Positions 46,993 through 59,676 of a DNA stretch of 64,000 bases are shown in pieces. Numbering within the stretch: position 1 is the stretch's first letter; every line of letters starts with the position of its first letter. The notes beneath the pieces are model-generated. The model made no database searches. It was not told the DNA's origin and saw only the letters and a program-made list of their open reading frames with translations. A program made the position numbers and the translations under genes. The stretch spans positions 12,420,092-12,484,091 of the forward strand of contig OY855916.1 of the NCBI GenBank assembly GCA_963693305.1. Reading direction: 5' to 3'. This DNA comes from Meandrina meandrites. Taxonomy: Eukaryota > Cnidaria > Anthozoa > Scleractinia > Meandrinidae.

Positions 46993-47230
46993 TTATCTTG
47001 CAAATTCTCCCAGTAATTTCACCGAGAAAGGTGCTGTGCTGGGACTAGCTTCTTTTGGAGTCCTCCTACTACCAGCTAGTAATGGTGAAATCTCGCTGAC
47101 TGAAATTGTGACTCCAGAAAAAGAGTTAATAATCAAGTCCTCGTTCCCTCGCCGAAGATCACTTCCAGTTCCACAATGATCGTTGGTTGGGCTGGTTGAT
47201 GAATTATTACGAACAAGCCCTAAAAGATGG
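46993..47230 (-). CDS. Possible terminal exon, unidentified gene
   Basis: On the minus strand a strong acceptor (TTTTCTTCGTTCTGCAG) ends at 47231, followed by 78 codons to TAA at 46993-46995. The peptide (GLVRNNSSTSP..., ISPLLAGSRRTPKEASPS...) is serine/threonine-rich and not recognised. No AATAAA is seen just downstream. It could be the cytoplasmic tail of the gene suggested by the exon at 49765-49871, but reading phases require at least one further exon between them. Confidence 0.35.
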
Positions 47231-47592
47231 CTGCAGAACGAAGAAAACTGCCTGTGTTGTCCATATACTAAACAGTTTAAGAAACCTTGCAGCGGGTTCA
47301 ATACGGCCTGTCAAAAAAGCAATAACTACTGAGATTAGATTGGCTCAGGAATTAATTTTTTTAACAAAATGCAATTTACCACTAAATATATCACACAGAG
47401 AAGATAACTTTCAGAAGTCATAGTGCTCTTGCTGAAGAATAAGACTAGAGCTTCAGTAGACACATGCCTATATTCAGGAGTGTGGTTGAGTGGTTATGGC
47501 GTTGGTTTTGTAGTCCAGGTCCCCGGCAGTAGCTGGACTAGTTCTCGATAGTTCTGAGTTAATAAGCCAATTGGTGAGCATCCTACAGCCAG

Positions 47593-48120
47593 TTGGGATT
47601 TTTAGCTATGTTGTGTCAGTTCAAATACAAAGCTCATCATAAGCTTCAAGCGTTAACGCAAACTGCGGAAAAATTAGAACGCTTCCTTTTACCCAAGAGG
47701 GCTCAGAGGATAAAGATTAAAGCAATCATTTCGCTTCCTCCGATGGCCGTCAGAACCATTGCCTGTGGCATAGGTTCTCCTTTCACCATCCTGGGAGCAC
47801 AATGGCCTTGCTATGAACTTAATCAGGGGCAAAAAGAAGTAGAAAAGGGGCTTCATTCCTTAAATAACAACAGAAATAAATATATCTCTGTGAAACAAAT
47901 ACTCAAAGGTAAGAATCATTTCAAGGATGTGAAAAAGCGTCATAAAAAACATCGCAGAGTGAAAACAATATGCCAAATTTCTTTGTTAATATACCTACAG
48001 GTAGAAAAATTATACCTCAATCATCCAGACAGAAAAGTGATTTTCATCCTGAACAAAACATTTACAGCCTCGTGTAATATAGAGAACAATATCATGAATT
48101 CCATCAATGAAGTTTGTTAA
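47593..48120 (+). CDS. Hypothetical 175-codon frame
   Basis: An open frame with mixed, lysine-rich composition in the second half. No domain, signal or membrane segment recognised, and no regulatory context. Length is modestly above chance for AT-rich DNA. Confidence 0.15.
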   Translation: MGFLAMLCQFKYKAHHKLQALTQTAEKLERFLLPKRAQRIKIKAIISLPPMAVRTIACGIGSPFTILGAQWPCYELNQGQKEVEKGLHSLNNNRNKYISVKQILKGKNHFKDVKKRHKKHRRVKTICQISLLIYLQVEKLYLNHPDRKVIFILNKTFTASCNIENNIMNSINEVC

Positions 48121-49764
48121 CCAGCTAAAGAAAACAAATAGTGAGTCAGTATCCAAGAAACTAGATACTAGTTTCCCAGAAAACAACTAGTTTTCTGGGA
48201 GCATTATTAATACTGGAGGATCCTTGGAAAGACCAGGGAGGAAGCCAACTTACTACAGCAATGAGAATTATGATGCTTTCAACCAATCAGTCACCATAAA
48301 GTTTTACTTCCGGTGCAGATGGAAACTTATACTTTTCTCGGGTTGCAGTTGTAATCTTTAGGTAACCCTTCAGTCTGGGAAGTGGTTCCTGATAAGGGTT
48401 CTCCTGTCAATACTTTTAGTCTTTTGTATTGCCAAACTATTAAAGAAACTAAAACCTTTTTTTGAAAAAAACATTAAGAAGCTGTATTCAGGTGGTCAGC
48501 AGGGCAAATTTGTTGTCCTTATTTTTAAGTTTTCGTGCTAATAGAAAATGCATGCCTTTAATTCTTAAGATCAAGGTACGGCTTGACATATTTATACTAC
48601 AAACTGTGATTTAGACCGCAAGTTTCTTGTGGAAAACTCATACACTAAAACTATATACTCTCTAAATTTGGTTGTCTATGAACAAAAGCCAAGTTCTGTA
48701 AAGTTACAGCCAAACAATTTTCCCTAGCAATGGTTCAAATAGATAGTATGGGCCCTTAATTCAGATTTCGCATTACATGTAAAATTAATAAAAAAAGAAT
48801 CATTCCGGTTTGGACATGATTAAAGACACACTCACCATAATACGAAGACAAATACAATTAAAAAAAACTTTCTCCTAACCAACTTCTGAATTTTTCTCTC
48901 AGCATCTGTAAAGTAACCATTTCTCTTGATATTTTGTGACACTGAATCAAAGGAAAGGAAACAAACTAATTAGTCTTGTACAACGTACAAGGGAACCATG
49001 TGCTCTGTAAGCTCTTGTAAATACAAAGTTCCTATGTTGTTACAAAATATCTTTCTTTGAATGTTACTTTTAAAATACATATTTTAAAAAATATATATAT
49101 ATTACTGCAGAATGACTAAAATAATATATGGATTTAAGAGCAGCACCCTCTTTATGAAGACTGCTTTCAGCTTTCAGGCTTTCAGGCTTAATGGAGATAA
49201 TGAAATGCTATTACATCACAGGTTATCCTTTAGAGTATTTTTTGACATATTTATGCTCTAATTAATATTCAACAAATGAAGAAGCCATAACCATGTTTTA
49301 CTGTGCATTTCAGAGTATACAGAATTGAAGGTAGCATGAACTGTATACTACATAGTACATTTACATAATTATTATGTTAAGTTTTCTATGATACAAATAC
49401 CTGCAAAGCTATATCACACATTGACTTTTATAACAACACCATCACCCCCTCTACACTCCATCCCCCCAACCATCAACCAGTCAGGTGCTCTCAAGCAGAG
49501 ACATGAATCTCTGCATGAACCTAACTGGTCATTAGACTCCAGAATTTAAATAAGAATTCCTTTTTCCTTCCCTCTCTACTAATCCCTACCACAATGCTTC
49601 AGCTGACTAATAATCATTAAGAGGACTTTTGTAGACTACTGCCTTGTTAATATTAATTACATTACAAGATCTAATACTATGCTATTTAGTCAGTGGTCGA
49701 TTTTGCTTCATGACTATTGATAAGTTGTAATCAATAAGAAACAATGATCATACAAGCATCATAC
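48121..49764. other. Unassigned AT-rich DNA
   Basis: Contains a small hairpin (CCAGAAAAC/GTTTTCTGG, about 48177-48199) and an (AT)-rich stretch near 49095. No gene supported. Confidence 0.5.
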
Positions 49765-49871
49765 CTTTTTTATAAGCCTTCCAGTAAATGAATGGAAGGG
49801 CTGTCATTACCAACAGCAGTGGAACCCAGCAAACCAGATAATGAACTAGAACGTGCTCTTGTGACGAGCAA
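49765..49871 (-). CDS. Possible internal exon encoding a membrane segment
   Basis: A 107-nt minus-strand segment with acceptor TTTTATTTTTAG, 35 whole codons and donor AAAAG/GTATGA. The peptide has a hydrophobic run (VHYLVCWVPLLLVMTALPF) followed by basic residues (WKAYKK), as in a single-pass membrane protein with a cytoplasmic stop-transfer. Gene not recognised. Confidence 0.4.
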
Positions 49872-50590
49872 CTAAAAATAAAACATAAATAATATTCCAA
49901 TGCTGCACTGTTTGTGTTATCCTGTAGGACCAAGGATGCATCTTCTCCCGATCCCTTAAAATTTTCGCATTTTCTCCCACTTGCACCCAATTGATAAAAG
50001 TTGCTCTCGAAACCTTTTACCACTATCCCTTACTCACACAAAATAATCCAAAATACTACTTGTTCTTTTGAAATAATTGAACACATTCCTTTGTTCGCCA
50101 CAACCCCTAAGAAGCACTCTAAATGGAAGACAACCTGAAAGGCATTGATCAGTACAGTGGTTAAAACTACACAAGCCTCATGAAATTTGCCTTCCTGTCC
50201 ATACAAGAGAGTGGACTAGAATCAGCATTAAATCCAGAGTGCATGCTGCCACATTAATCCCCAATTCCCTCTATGTGACATGCATGCAGGGAATCTGTAA
50301 TAACAGCACAGAAAACGCTGCAAACTGAGGAAACCAAGCATTTAATCGGTCAGAGATCCTAGCTGCAATCCTCTATCTTACAACTGCCTAACACTTAACT
50401 GAATAGTAGATTACATAGAAAACAGCATAAATTATAGAAGCATGCACAAAAGAATTTTGCACATTATGACACCCTCTCTTTTATAAAAGAAAAAGAAAAT
50501 AAACACGTCAAATAACAATCAAAGGGCCCTATGAGGCCACGACTGTTTTTTTTAAGCGATGACGTCATCGTTTAATGTGTTCGTGCGAAA

Positions 50591-51243
50591 TCTTGTCGCT
50601 TTTATTTAACAAGTGACAAATTAAATCGTCGAGGTCGAACGTGCATCACTTGTAAAGATCTATACGGATTTACTTTGTTTTTCATTTTGTTTTGCATTGC
50701 TTGTAAAAGAAGCAAGCTCCAAGCAGACAAATTCAAGTTTACATGTTTTCGTTCTAGCGTGTGTACACTCTTTTCCCTGTACAGCGTGTACGATTGACGT
50801 TCAATTTCCGAAATGTGTTTTGATAGTGCCATGAGCATGATAAGTTTGATCTTGCATTCTTTGATTGCTGTGAAGATTAACGTCGCATAAAATTTATTTT
50901 GAAACCGGCTGCGTTGACCTTTGTCGCGTGACACTGATAATCTTCTGTCAGCTAGCGATTACAAAAACTTTGCTTTCAATTTCGCTTTCACCGTTTTTCT
51001 GTACAGCAGAAACAACATACACCTGATTTAAGGTAGAATAAAAATAGAATATGTTTGCAATCGATTTTCAAATCATCATCACAAACCCATCAAAACAAAA
51101 CCATCAGCACCTAAAGTAAAATGGTCTGTCATCGGTCTTAATAAACCCCAACGTCAAACCGAGAGTAGCATTACATGTAGGTCTGCCAACCATCTGTCAA
51201 CGGCCTTTTGTTTACATCTGATTGACCGACTGAAGGAAGGAAG
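50591..51243 (+). repeat. Direct duplication, copy 1
   Basis: Matches 52204-52889 over about 650 bp with roughly 90% identity, from TCTTGTCGCTT to CAACGGCC...GACTGAAGG. No terminal inverted repeats or coding frame found. Confidence 0.8.
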
Positions 51244-52203
51244 AAATGGTTAAATGAATATCGTCGATAGGAAAAATACTGCATGGGAGCATTGTTGTTC
51301 GTCTTTGTTGAAGCAGTTTGTTCGGAAGCTTTCCTTCGCTTTATTATTTTTCTCACAGTTGTGTTAAATATCAAACAACCGATGTTGTCATGTTTGATTT
51401 GCCGATTCTCCTGCAGGCGACTAGAACTTAAAATAGATCTTTCGCAACCACAAACCTGCGGGACGCCAGAACAAGCGTATACTAAAGTCGGTACAGTTGG
51501 CCTGGTTCTGATATCATGATAAGAGGAAGATTATTCGTCCTAAACTCTACAGTCACAACAAGAGTCTTGGCTTTTTGAGCGCAGTTCCCAATGGCTTTGC
51601 TGAATTGCATAAAGTTTGTACGGCTAATTATATTGATGTTGTTGTGATGTTTTTATCGCCGATGATTGCAATTTTGAACCATGAAGTCTGATTTTGTGGT
51701 GAACTCAATGGCACGTGGAACGAATTTTTGGTGGAATTTGATTGCATGTATATCTGGATAACTTTGGGGGCAAGTTGTTTTCTTCTATGTATTTTTCTAT
51801 TCGTGTTTGAAAACATATGATCACTTTTAACGATCCGCGCATCGTCTTTTATTTTAATATGCTTTTAAAATATGACTTTGCTTGTCTTCTGCGACCGCTA
51901 TTTTGGTTGCTTATACTGTGAGTTTTGTTGTTCCTTCTTTACTTGCGGTAGGGTCCTCTGGCTTTTGGGATAGGTAGTCTTCTGCTAGGAATAAATTTCG
52001 CTCCAGATTTTATCTCGTCGTTGAAACTCGAGTGTTCTCCGCTGCCACCTGTGCCGATGATTTTGCTTGCATGCGATGAACATTTATCTGTTGTGGGTTA
52101 TAAAACTCAGCAAGGGTACTTCTTAACTCCGAGGCCTATAAAAGGTGTTTGAAATGCGTTGATTTAGGTTGTCGCTGTGAAGCACACGATGTAATTGTTC
52201 CTT
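51244..52203. other. Spacer between the duplicated segments
   Basis: 960 bp without a recognisable gene or repeat. Confidence 0.5.
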
Positions 52204-52889
52204 CTTGTCGCTTCTATTTAAGAAGTGACAAATTAAATCGTCGAAGTCGAACGTGCATCACTTGTAAAGATCTATACGGATTTACGTTGTTTTTCATTTT
52301 GATTTGCATTGGGAGTAAAAGAAGCAAGCTCCAAGCAGACAAATTCAAGTTTGCGTGTTTTCGTGCTAGCATGTGTACACTCTTTTCTCTGTATAGTGTT
52401 TACGATTGACGTTCAATCTCCGGAATGTGTTTTGATAGTGCCATGAGCATGATAGGTTTGATCTTGCATTCTTTGATTGCTGTGAAGATTAAGCGTCGCA
52501 TAAAATTTATTTTGAAATCAGCTAGGTTGACCTTTGTCGCGTGACACTGATAATCTTCTGTCAGCTAGCGATTACACAAACTTCGCTTTCAATTTCGCTT
52601 TCACCGTCACATGCAAACTTAAGAAAATTCTGTTGATTTTTCTATAGGGCAGAAACAACATACACCTGATTTAAGGTAAAATAAAAATGAAATATATTCA
52701 CAATCAATTTTCAAATTATCATCACATACCCATCAAAACAAAACCATTAGCGCCTAAAGTACAGTGGTCTGTCATGGGTCTTAACAAACCGCAACGTCAA
52801 ACTAAGAGTGGCCTTACATGTAGGTCTGCCAACAATCTGTCAACGGCCTTTTGTTTACATCTGATCGACTGAAGGAATGAAGGAAGGAT
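52204..52889 (+). repeat. Direct duplication, copy 2
   Basis: Second copy of the segment at 50591, slightly longer through small insertions. Confidence 0.8.
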
Positions 52890-54666
52890 GGCTTCAAATC
52901 GCCACTCAATCCGTAACTCCCGTTTTGCATACGCAAAAACAGTCGTAAAAAGAGCCCTTAAGCTATAACAGTTAGCGGCTTAGAGTCCTTAAGCTGTAAC
53001 AGTTCGTGGCTCAAGGGACTGTTTTAATTTGTCAAGGGAATACTTTTCGCTGTGGGCGATAAAGACGTCACTGGATAGGAATGCGTCAGCAGATCTCGAT
53101 CCGGAAGTGTTATTTTCACGCGTCGCTCGTCATTTAGCCTGTGTAGCCTTTTGCAATCTACAGGTTGGTATTTTTCAAAGATCTGTTCCAGTCATCGATT
53201 GAATCGTTTAGTTTAAGATGTTAAAAGCTGCTGCGAATCTTCCTTGTCAGAGGATATTGGCGAATGCTATTGTCCATTGTTACAAGTCTACTGTTTGTCG
53301 TCTTAATTCATAATTCTTAATTCACGGACTTGATCATGACTTAATGTAGCTTCTCAAGACTTCAGACAGGAAAATGGTAATGTACAATATTGCTTCCAAC
53401 TTAAAATTTTTAGAAGGATCGGTAAAGCCACTTAGTGAAAAATTGACTGCAAAAAGCCGTCGTGCTAAAATTAAACTTACGCTTTAGCGTGAATAATGCA
53501 GGATTCTCACAGCTTCAAAAATATGCAGAATTTTGAAGCTTTGATACATTAGTAGCTACATCTTGAAATGAGAATTAATCTAAAACAAAACTTCCTTCAA
53601 GTTTCTTTCATTTGCCCAGTTTACGTTTGGAATTTTAGGCTTCTGAAGCGTATTGATTTGAAAAGCACATGGTGACATCTGATATGCAGCGTGAGGCCGA
53701 CTTACCATCGCGTTGTTGTTTATTTAATAATTGTGTTCAGTTTACGACCTTTTACCTTCAAATATTTACTACAGTACTTCGGAAAATGCAAACAAGTATT
53801 TTTTGTTATTAGTTATAGTGATGGATAGCATAAAAAGCAATCTGAGTGTTAATTTTGTGGAAGGAATTCAGTAGTTTTCCGCTATCTGACGGTACCATGA
53901 TTCGCAAATTATTATCCCCAATTACCGCTTTTCTGTACCAACTAAGATAACACCACTGGTGGTTAAATAAATGTCAGTGACAGTTGTACAGAATGAAAAC
54001 CTATCTTTCACCAGAGTGTTTTGAACTAGTGTTATATTTTGTAGAAATTTTTTTCACCGGGTTCAAGTTTGGTTTGAGATCAATTTATCAAGGTTGATAA
54101 TTAACATTTTAAATCATGAATTGGTCTTTCAGCGTGTCTAGTTGTAATAAAAGTTTACTTCAGAAAGGAATTATTTGTCTGAATTTAGTACGCATATGGT
54201 ATATTTTTCCACTCGCACGTTTGTGTTAAATGCCGTAAAAGGGCCAGAAATCTTTTGGGGGGTGGGTGCGCGCTAATAAAAGCCTTCTGGACTGTGAGTC
54301 ATTGGGTTAATGCATCGCAAATCGCTTTCAATACTAACATTTCCCCAACGCATACTCCATGCAAAATAGTCGAATCTCGAAGAGATCTTTGATTAAAGTA
54401 TTCAAGTAAAAATATCTCAAAGTAGAGTATTTAACTTTTCTTTAAATTGCGATATATTGTAGTCAATTGGATGTCTTTTAAATTTATGCATTAAAAAATG
54501 GGGGTCACCATGCTCGTTTAGAAGAAAATGACCATTTATTTCTCTTCTGAGCTCAACCTAAAAGAAAAGCCGTAATGTTGTGTGTGCGCGCGCGCTCGTG
54601 CATGCGCTAAATGACGCGAAAACTCATGCGCAGCAAGGATGCGCAATGCAATTCAGTGGAATCACC
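52890..54666. other. Unassigned AT-rich DNA
   Basis: No supported gene. A CG-rich patch lies near 54585-54650. Confidence 0.5.
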
Positions 54667-54715
54667 TTAAGTCCGGATGCCTACAATATTGAATATTGCA
54701 GGCATCCAGACTTAA
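54667..54715. repeat. Near-perfect 49-bp hairpin
   Basis: TTAAGTCCGGATGCC and its inverse meet at AATATT-GA-ATATT; about 23-bp arms with few mismatches. Could be a tiny foldback element. Confidence 0.75.
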
Positions 54716-54897
54716 TGGGCATCGTTCTCCTGAAATAGAGCATGCAAAAAAACAAGGATTTTGCCGGCGGCATCTTTGGGAATTTCCTTTCATAAACAAT
54801 AAATAAAAGGAACCCTTTGTTCCTCGAAACAATGAAAGCAGCGAAGGTTAACTGGCTGTTGTTTTAACCCTACTAGTAACCCTCAGGGTTACAGTTT

Positions 54898-54914
54898 TAA
54901 CCCTAACCCTAAAC
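54898..54914 (+). repeat. Short telomere-like repeat
   Basis: TAACCCTAACCCTAAAC, about 2.5 units of the animal telomere repeat in C-rich orientation, with further AACCCT words upstream (from 54864). It directly precedes the truncated PLE remnant. Confidence 0.6.
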
Positions 54915-54924
54915 TCAAATCCTG

Positions 54925-55885
54925 AAGAACAATAATTTTGAATTCAATGGAAAGCACTATGTACAAGCACTAGGGACAGCAATAGGAACTAGGATGGCCA
55001 CTTCATATGCGAACATTTTTAAGGATAAGCTGGAAAGAGAACTAATTTCAAATGTGGAGGTTAAACCTCACATGCTGGAGATACATAGATGATATCTTTA
55101 TTATATGGACGGAGAGAGAGGAGAAGTTAAGGGAGTTCATTGAATACTTAAACAATGCGCATCATACTATTAAATTTACTTCAAAATGGTCAACAGAAGA
55201 AATAGAGTTTTTGGATGTAACTGTAATAAATGAATCAGGATGCTTGAGACGGATTTGTTTGTGAAGCCCACGGACATGCAGTCACCAATACCTTCACCAT
55301 GCATCTTGCCATCCAAATGCATGCAAGAATGGGATACCATTTGTCCAAGCTTTACGATTGAGAAGAATCTGTTCAAAACCTTGTTTTTTCAAAAAGAGAG
55401 CGAATGATCTCTGTGTTTATTTGACGGAGAGGGGATATAAACGGAACTTTGTGGAGAGCCAAATTGAAAGAGCAAGGTGGATGTTGAGAGAAGAGTCTTT
55501 GAGAGAGAATCAGTGGAGACATAACGAGAAAGTACCACTAGTGGTTACTTATCGTCCGGGACTACCTAACATTGGCGGAATTCTGAGGGACTTACATCCG
55601 ATCCTAGATTCATCAAACAGGTGCAAGGAAGCCATTAATGAGGTCCCAATGATGGCTTTTAGAAGACCTAAAAGTTTAGCGGATTATCTTGTTTGTGCGA
55701 GAGTAAATAAAAGTCCGGAAGAAGGTTTGCAAAGAGGAACTTGGAAGTGTGGGTCCAGGAGATGTGAAGTATGTAACTATATGGATGAGAAGGATGGTTT
55801 CGTATCGTCGTGAACAGAAAAGAGATATTCTATCAATTATGGTCCAAATTGTAATTCGTGCAACGTGGTATACCTGATTGCGTGC
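54925..55885 (+). pseudogene. Second Penelope-like family, 5'-truncated frameshifted remnant
   Basis: Pieces in order but in different frames: NGKHYVQALGTAIGTR, RYIDDIFIIW (from about 55078), IKFTSKW and EFLDVTV, HQYLHHASCHPNACKNGIPF, ERGYKRNFVE, VPLVVTYRPGLPNI, FRRPKSLADYLV, WKCGSRRCEVCNYM, and finally SCNVVYLIAC at the edge of the GIY-YIG domain, where it breaks off. These are PLE motifs distinct in sequence from copies 1-4. At least three frameshifts; no product. Confidence 0.85.
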
Positions 55886-56034
55886 GCTATATATATAGTC
55901 AATCACAAGCATTTTTGAGTTATTTTTTTCAAAAAAATAACTCTTAGTCGGCATGAAGACGTATTTGGCTATTAAGTGGGTGGATGGTGGATGGATGTTG
56001 GTTGGGTGGATCATTCATGTATGTATTTCACACC

Positions 56035-56095
56035 AATCAGATTTGGGATTCTATCAAGGACCAATCAAATTGCGGCTTGTATATATGAATCGTTT
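56035..56095 (+). promoter_or_regulatory. PLE-linker-like CCAAT/TATA segment
   Basis: Two CCAATCA boxes (56035, 56060), one within CAAGGACCAATCA as in the satellite and PLE linkers, then TATATATG near 56081. It follows the second-family remnant, in the position of a PLE linker. No ribozyme was found after it. Confidence 0.35.
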
Positions 56096-56349
56096 TTATG
56101 AATATTTGTTTTGGGTTCAAGGTACGGCCATTTTTGTTTTGCTATATATTCGACCTTGTTGGGCTGTGTTGGTCTGAAGTCTCTATTCCAGTTCTTGATT
56201 ATTTTGTAGCTTTGAGTGAGAACATTGTGTGTGGGTTCTGAAACCGAAAAGTGTTTGGAAATTTCATGGTGGTGAAGGTGATTCTCTTGGTTTACGGAAT
56301 CAACTAGTTCAGTTGACGACAGAATATGGGTATAGTATTTGTTGACCAC

Positions 56350-57530
56350 TTTATTTTAAAATTTATGATGTTTTTGAGTAGAATAAACATGTGTATTGAC
56401 AATAAATGTTGTGACTTCCATTTTTAATGTCAGTGTTGTGTGTTTGCTCAACGTTTTGTTTTGGTCCCCAAATGAGAACAAACTGACGCACTGTGTGTTG
56501 TTTGTAAGGGTGAGTGTTAAAGAAATTAAAAGAGAAATCTTTGAGATTCTAACCGTGCGGTGTTTAAACTGTTTTCTCTCGGTTAAAAGTATAGCATTAG
56601 TAGGAGCTTTGGCTAAGTAATAACACGAGCGACAACAAATCTCTCAAGATTTTCCCCCCAAGGAATAACGTAATTGTAATAGGTTGATCGGCATGTGCGT
56701 TTATTTGGGTTTGAGAGTTTCCAAATAATAGGTATTTTGGTGAGGTTGGAATGTGGCCAGAGAAGGTTCGACGTTTCCTGCTAATTAGGAATAGTAGGAC
56801 TTCACATGGGCAGTCATGAGTTATTTATTGTACGATTGTTTGAAAAGCTCATGACGTGATGATGTTACAAGGGCACGTTTTGTCTGCTGGGCTAATATTA
56901 AATTTCCCCTCAGGTGTTCTGACGACGTGGTTGGATGGCACAGCAAGAGAAAATCATCATTTATGCCGCGAGTGAGGGCCGTAGGAAGGTATAGAAGTCG
57001 TTTTGCGAGTCTCGCATTTCAAGCTTCGCATTGTTGATGGCTATCTTTAGTAGTACGGCGGTGCAATGCGGTTATTTCCGTACCATTGACGTAATGCTTG
57101 CAAGTGTCTACGTCGGCCAAATTTATTTTCTTCAGATCTCTGAACTCGCTTCGATGAAACAGCCAAAAGATTCACTTCAACTGGCTAAACCGACAAGAAA
57201 TAGTCGCAAAAGTGCAAACAAATTAACGACCGTCTCTTCTGGCGAAATAAACATACAAAGTAAACATAATCTTTTTTGTCACGTAGCGAAAGTGAAAGGT
57301 GCAACGTCAGCGTATTCCATGGCTGACGCAATACCTTTTCAGTGTATTTAATATTCCCTTGGAGTGCAAGGCTTCGAAAAAGCGCAAAGCAGTTGCAGTT
57401 ACGTTTACTCATAGGCAAAAGAAAAAAAATGACAGCCAGCTTTTTGGTAGTCTCCTTTGCAGCCATTGTTTGGCTCGTCACGCAAAAAACAATGGCTAAA
57501 AAGAAAGCTAGCTTTTTGGGTGTGCAGTCA
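56350..57530. other. Unassigned DNA
   Basis: No supported gene; frames of about 100 codons only. Confidence 0.5.
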
Positions 57531-57534
57531 TACG

Positions 57535-58763
57535 AAAGCCGAGGAGGGACATCAGACTTTGGACTTCGAACTTCCGACTTCGGACTTCGAACTTCCGACT
57601 TCGGACTTCGGACTTGAAAACGTCATAGACATGCCTACACAGACTTCCCTATGTGGTTTACGGCGCAGCGACGCGTGAGCCTTTAAACTTTTGCTCTGAC
57701 AAGTATGTCTTTGAGCGATTTACCTCTTTTGTATGATATGATCGGAGGCGGTTTGGAAATTGTTTTCAGCAGTGGCTGATTTTGGATGAGACTCCATTGT
57801 TGCATCAGTATTTGTTTTAAATTTTAAAGTGAAAATATAAAATGTGACAGGCCAAACACGGCTCCTGCTGGTCGCTAAATGTAAGCCTTCAGTCTGTTAA
57901 TGGATGATTTTACACTCTCTAGAGCCGTTACAGTAATAATCTTTATGCCATTGTGTTTGCTAGCTCTGTGGCATATTTCGTTAGGTTTATCAGCTCATGT
58001 TTGTCGAAAGATTCATAATAGCCTTTAAAAGAATGTTGTATTATTTAATGTGTATCGAATCAGTGGATCTCCAACCGTCATCCTGTTTATCTGAAGTGGC
58101 GGTTAGTTCGTTGGATAACGTTTCGTTACCACAGTTCTCTAAGATCCGAGTCTTTTGAAGGCTACTGCAGTCTCTAAGCATTGAGAGCGATGGTTTCTTT
58201 GAGTTGTTTTTAAGCTCCCCTTAGTTTGATTGTTTGAAAGTCATTTATTGGGTACTCATGTTTCGCTTATATACATCGCCGAAAGTGACGCCACTAGAGT
58301 GGTTGTGATTTGCGTTCTGGGAGCTGAACTTTACCTCCATTATTTTTGTCATCATTTTCATTTGTCACGGGTGTTTCAATAAACTTAAGCCCTTTTGCTA
58401 ACATGATGACTTGGTGGTCAGTTAATGTATTTTTTCTCCCTTTCTGTAATCATTCGCTTCTGCATTGCATTTTTTCTACGCTTTTTGCGTTTTTTATTCT
58501 TGGATAGCCTTTCTGCTTCATTGGGTTTAGCGACTGATTGTTCAGAGATGACTCTGTTGTACTTTTCAACATTTTTCATGTTTATTACAACAACAACTCG
58601 GAGGTCAGCGGAAATTCTGAAGTCTGAAGTCTGAAGTCTGAAGTCTGAAGTCGGAAGTCGGAAGTCGGAAGTCTGAAGTCGGAAGTTGGAAGTCGGAAGT
58701 CTGAAGTCGGAAGTCTGAAGTCCGAAGTCCGAAGTCTGAAGTCTGATGTCCCTCCTCGGCTTT
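57535..58763. mobile_element. Inverted-repeat element with internal GAAGTC minisatellites
   Basis: AAAGCCGAGGAGGGACATC at the left is mirrored at the right end (58742-58763). Immediately inside each arm is a 10-bp-period minisatellite (57558-57617 as CGGACTTCGAACTTC; 58615-58745 as GAAGTCTGAAGTCGG), also in opposite orientation. The central ~1 kb has no recognisable transposase. Confidence 0.6.
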
Positions 58764-59412
58764 TGTAGCCGTCAAGCGTGTGACACAACTTCATCGAGAG
58801 GTATTTTTAGCACGGCCGTGGGAATATCGGTACTGATGATGTTACGCTCACAAGTTAGGGCACGTTTCTGCTTCTGGTTGCAAAATTAATATTGTACCAG
58901 TCCAAGTAAAACTGTCATGTGGTTTGGCCGAAATGCACTGGTGACTAGAGTTGTTTGTTTCTCGCGTTCGTCAAAAGAAACTCGTCCTTGCTTGCAGAAA
59001 GGTGTCTGTTTATTGATGATGAAAATAATGTAGCCATTTCAGAAACCCGAGAATACTTTGTTCTTGTTCCATCTGGCTATTTGTTTACAATTTCTGGGTC
59101 AATTTGGCTTTCTTAGTGAGCCTGTTTGCGATTTTGTGATCATGTTTACGGTAAATGTTGTCAACAGTTTTCAATCCATGTGCTGATGTACTTAATAGCG
59201 GTTTCTTTCGGATTGTAATGAAAGGGGATAGATAGTTTAACATCAAGGTAACCTTAAAAGTGACTACCAGATAATATATTTTTTTTGTTTACTTTTGAAG
59301 AAATTACTGACGTATTTTTTGTCTTCAACAGTATGGTTCGATCGATCGGTTGCACACCAGTCATATTTACAAGGGAAAGCAGCCTAAGTTTAGAACATTT
59401 GCACAATTTGTT

Positions 59413-59537
59413 TTTGAGTTATTTTTCCAAAAGTAGCTCTTAGTCGGCGCGATGGACCGAGCACATGCACCATGCACAAATAGCTCAACCCATGAAATAA
59501 ACCATCCCAACAGGACTAACACCCCGAAAAAATAACT
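59413..59537. repeat. Small inverted-repeat element (GAGTTATTTTT ends)
   Basis: GAGTTATTTTTC at the left and GAAAAAATAACTC at the right. A related fragment (GAGTTATTTTTTTC...TCTTAGTCGGC) lies at 55916-55952. Confidence 0.5.
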
Positions 59538-59676
59538 CCTGCACGCTTAGCTTACCTATGTTTAAAGTCATTTCTTCATACTAAAAATGAAACAGCACAA
59601 AATGAGGATGTACAATTTATGAACTCACCAATATACACATATAACACTAGTGGCGTGTTGTATGTGTAACCGCTAT

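Noticed and set aside
58838..58850. CTGATGATG as a hammerhead core
   Set aside because: No GAAA, stem II or stem I partners nearby.
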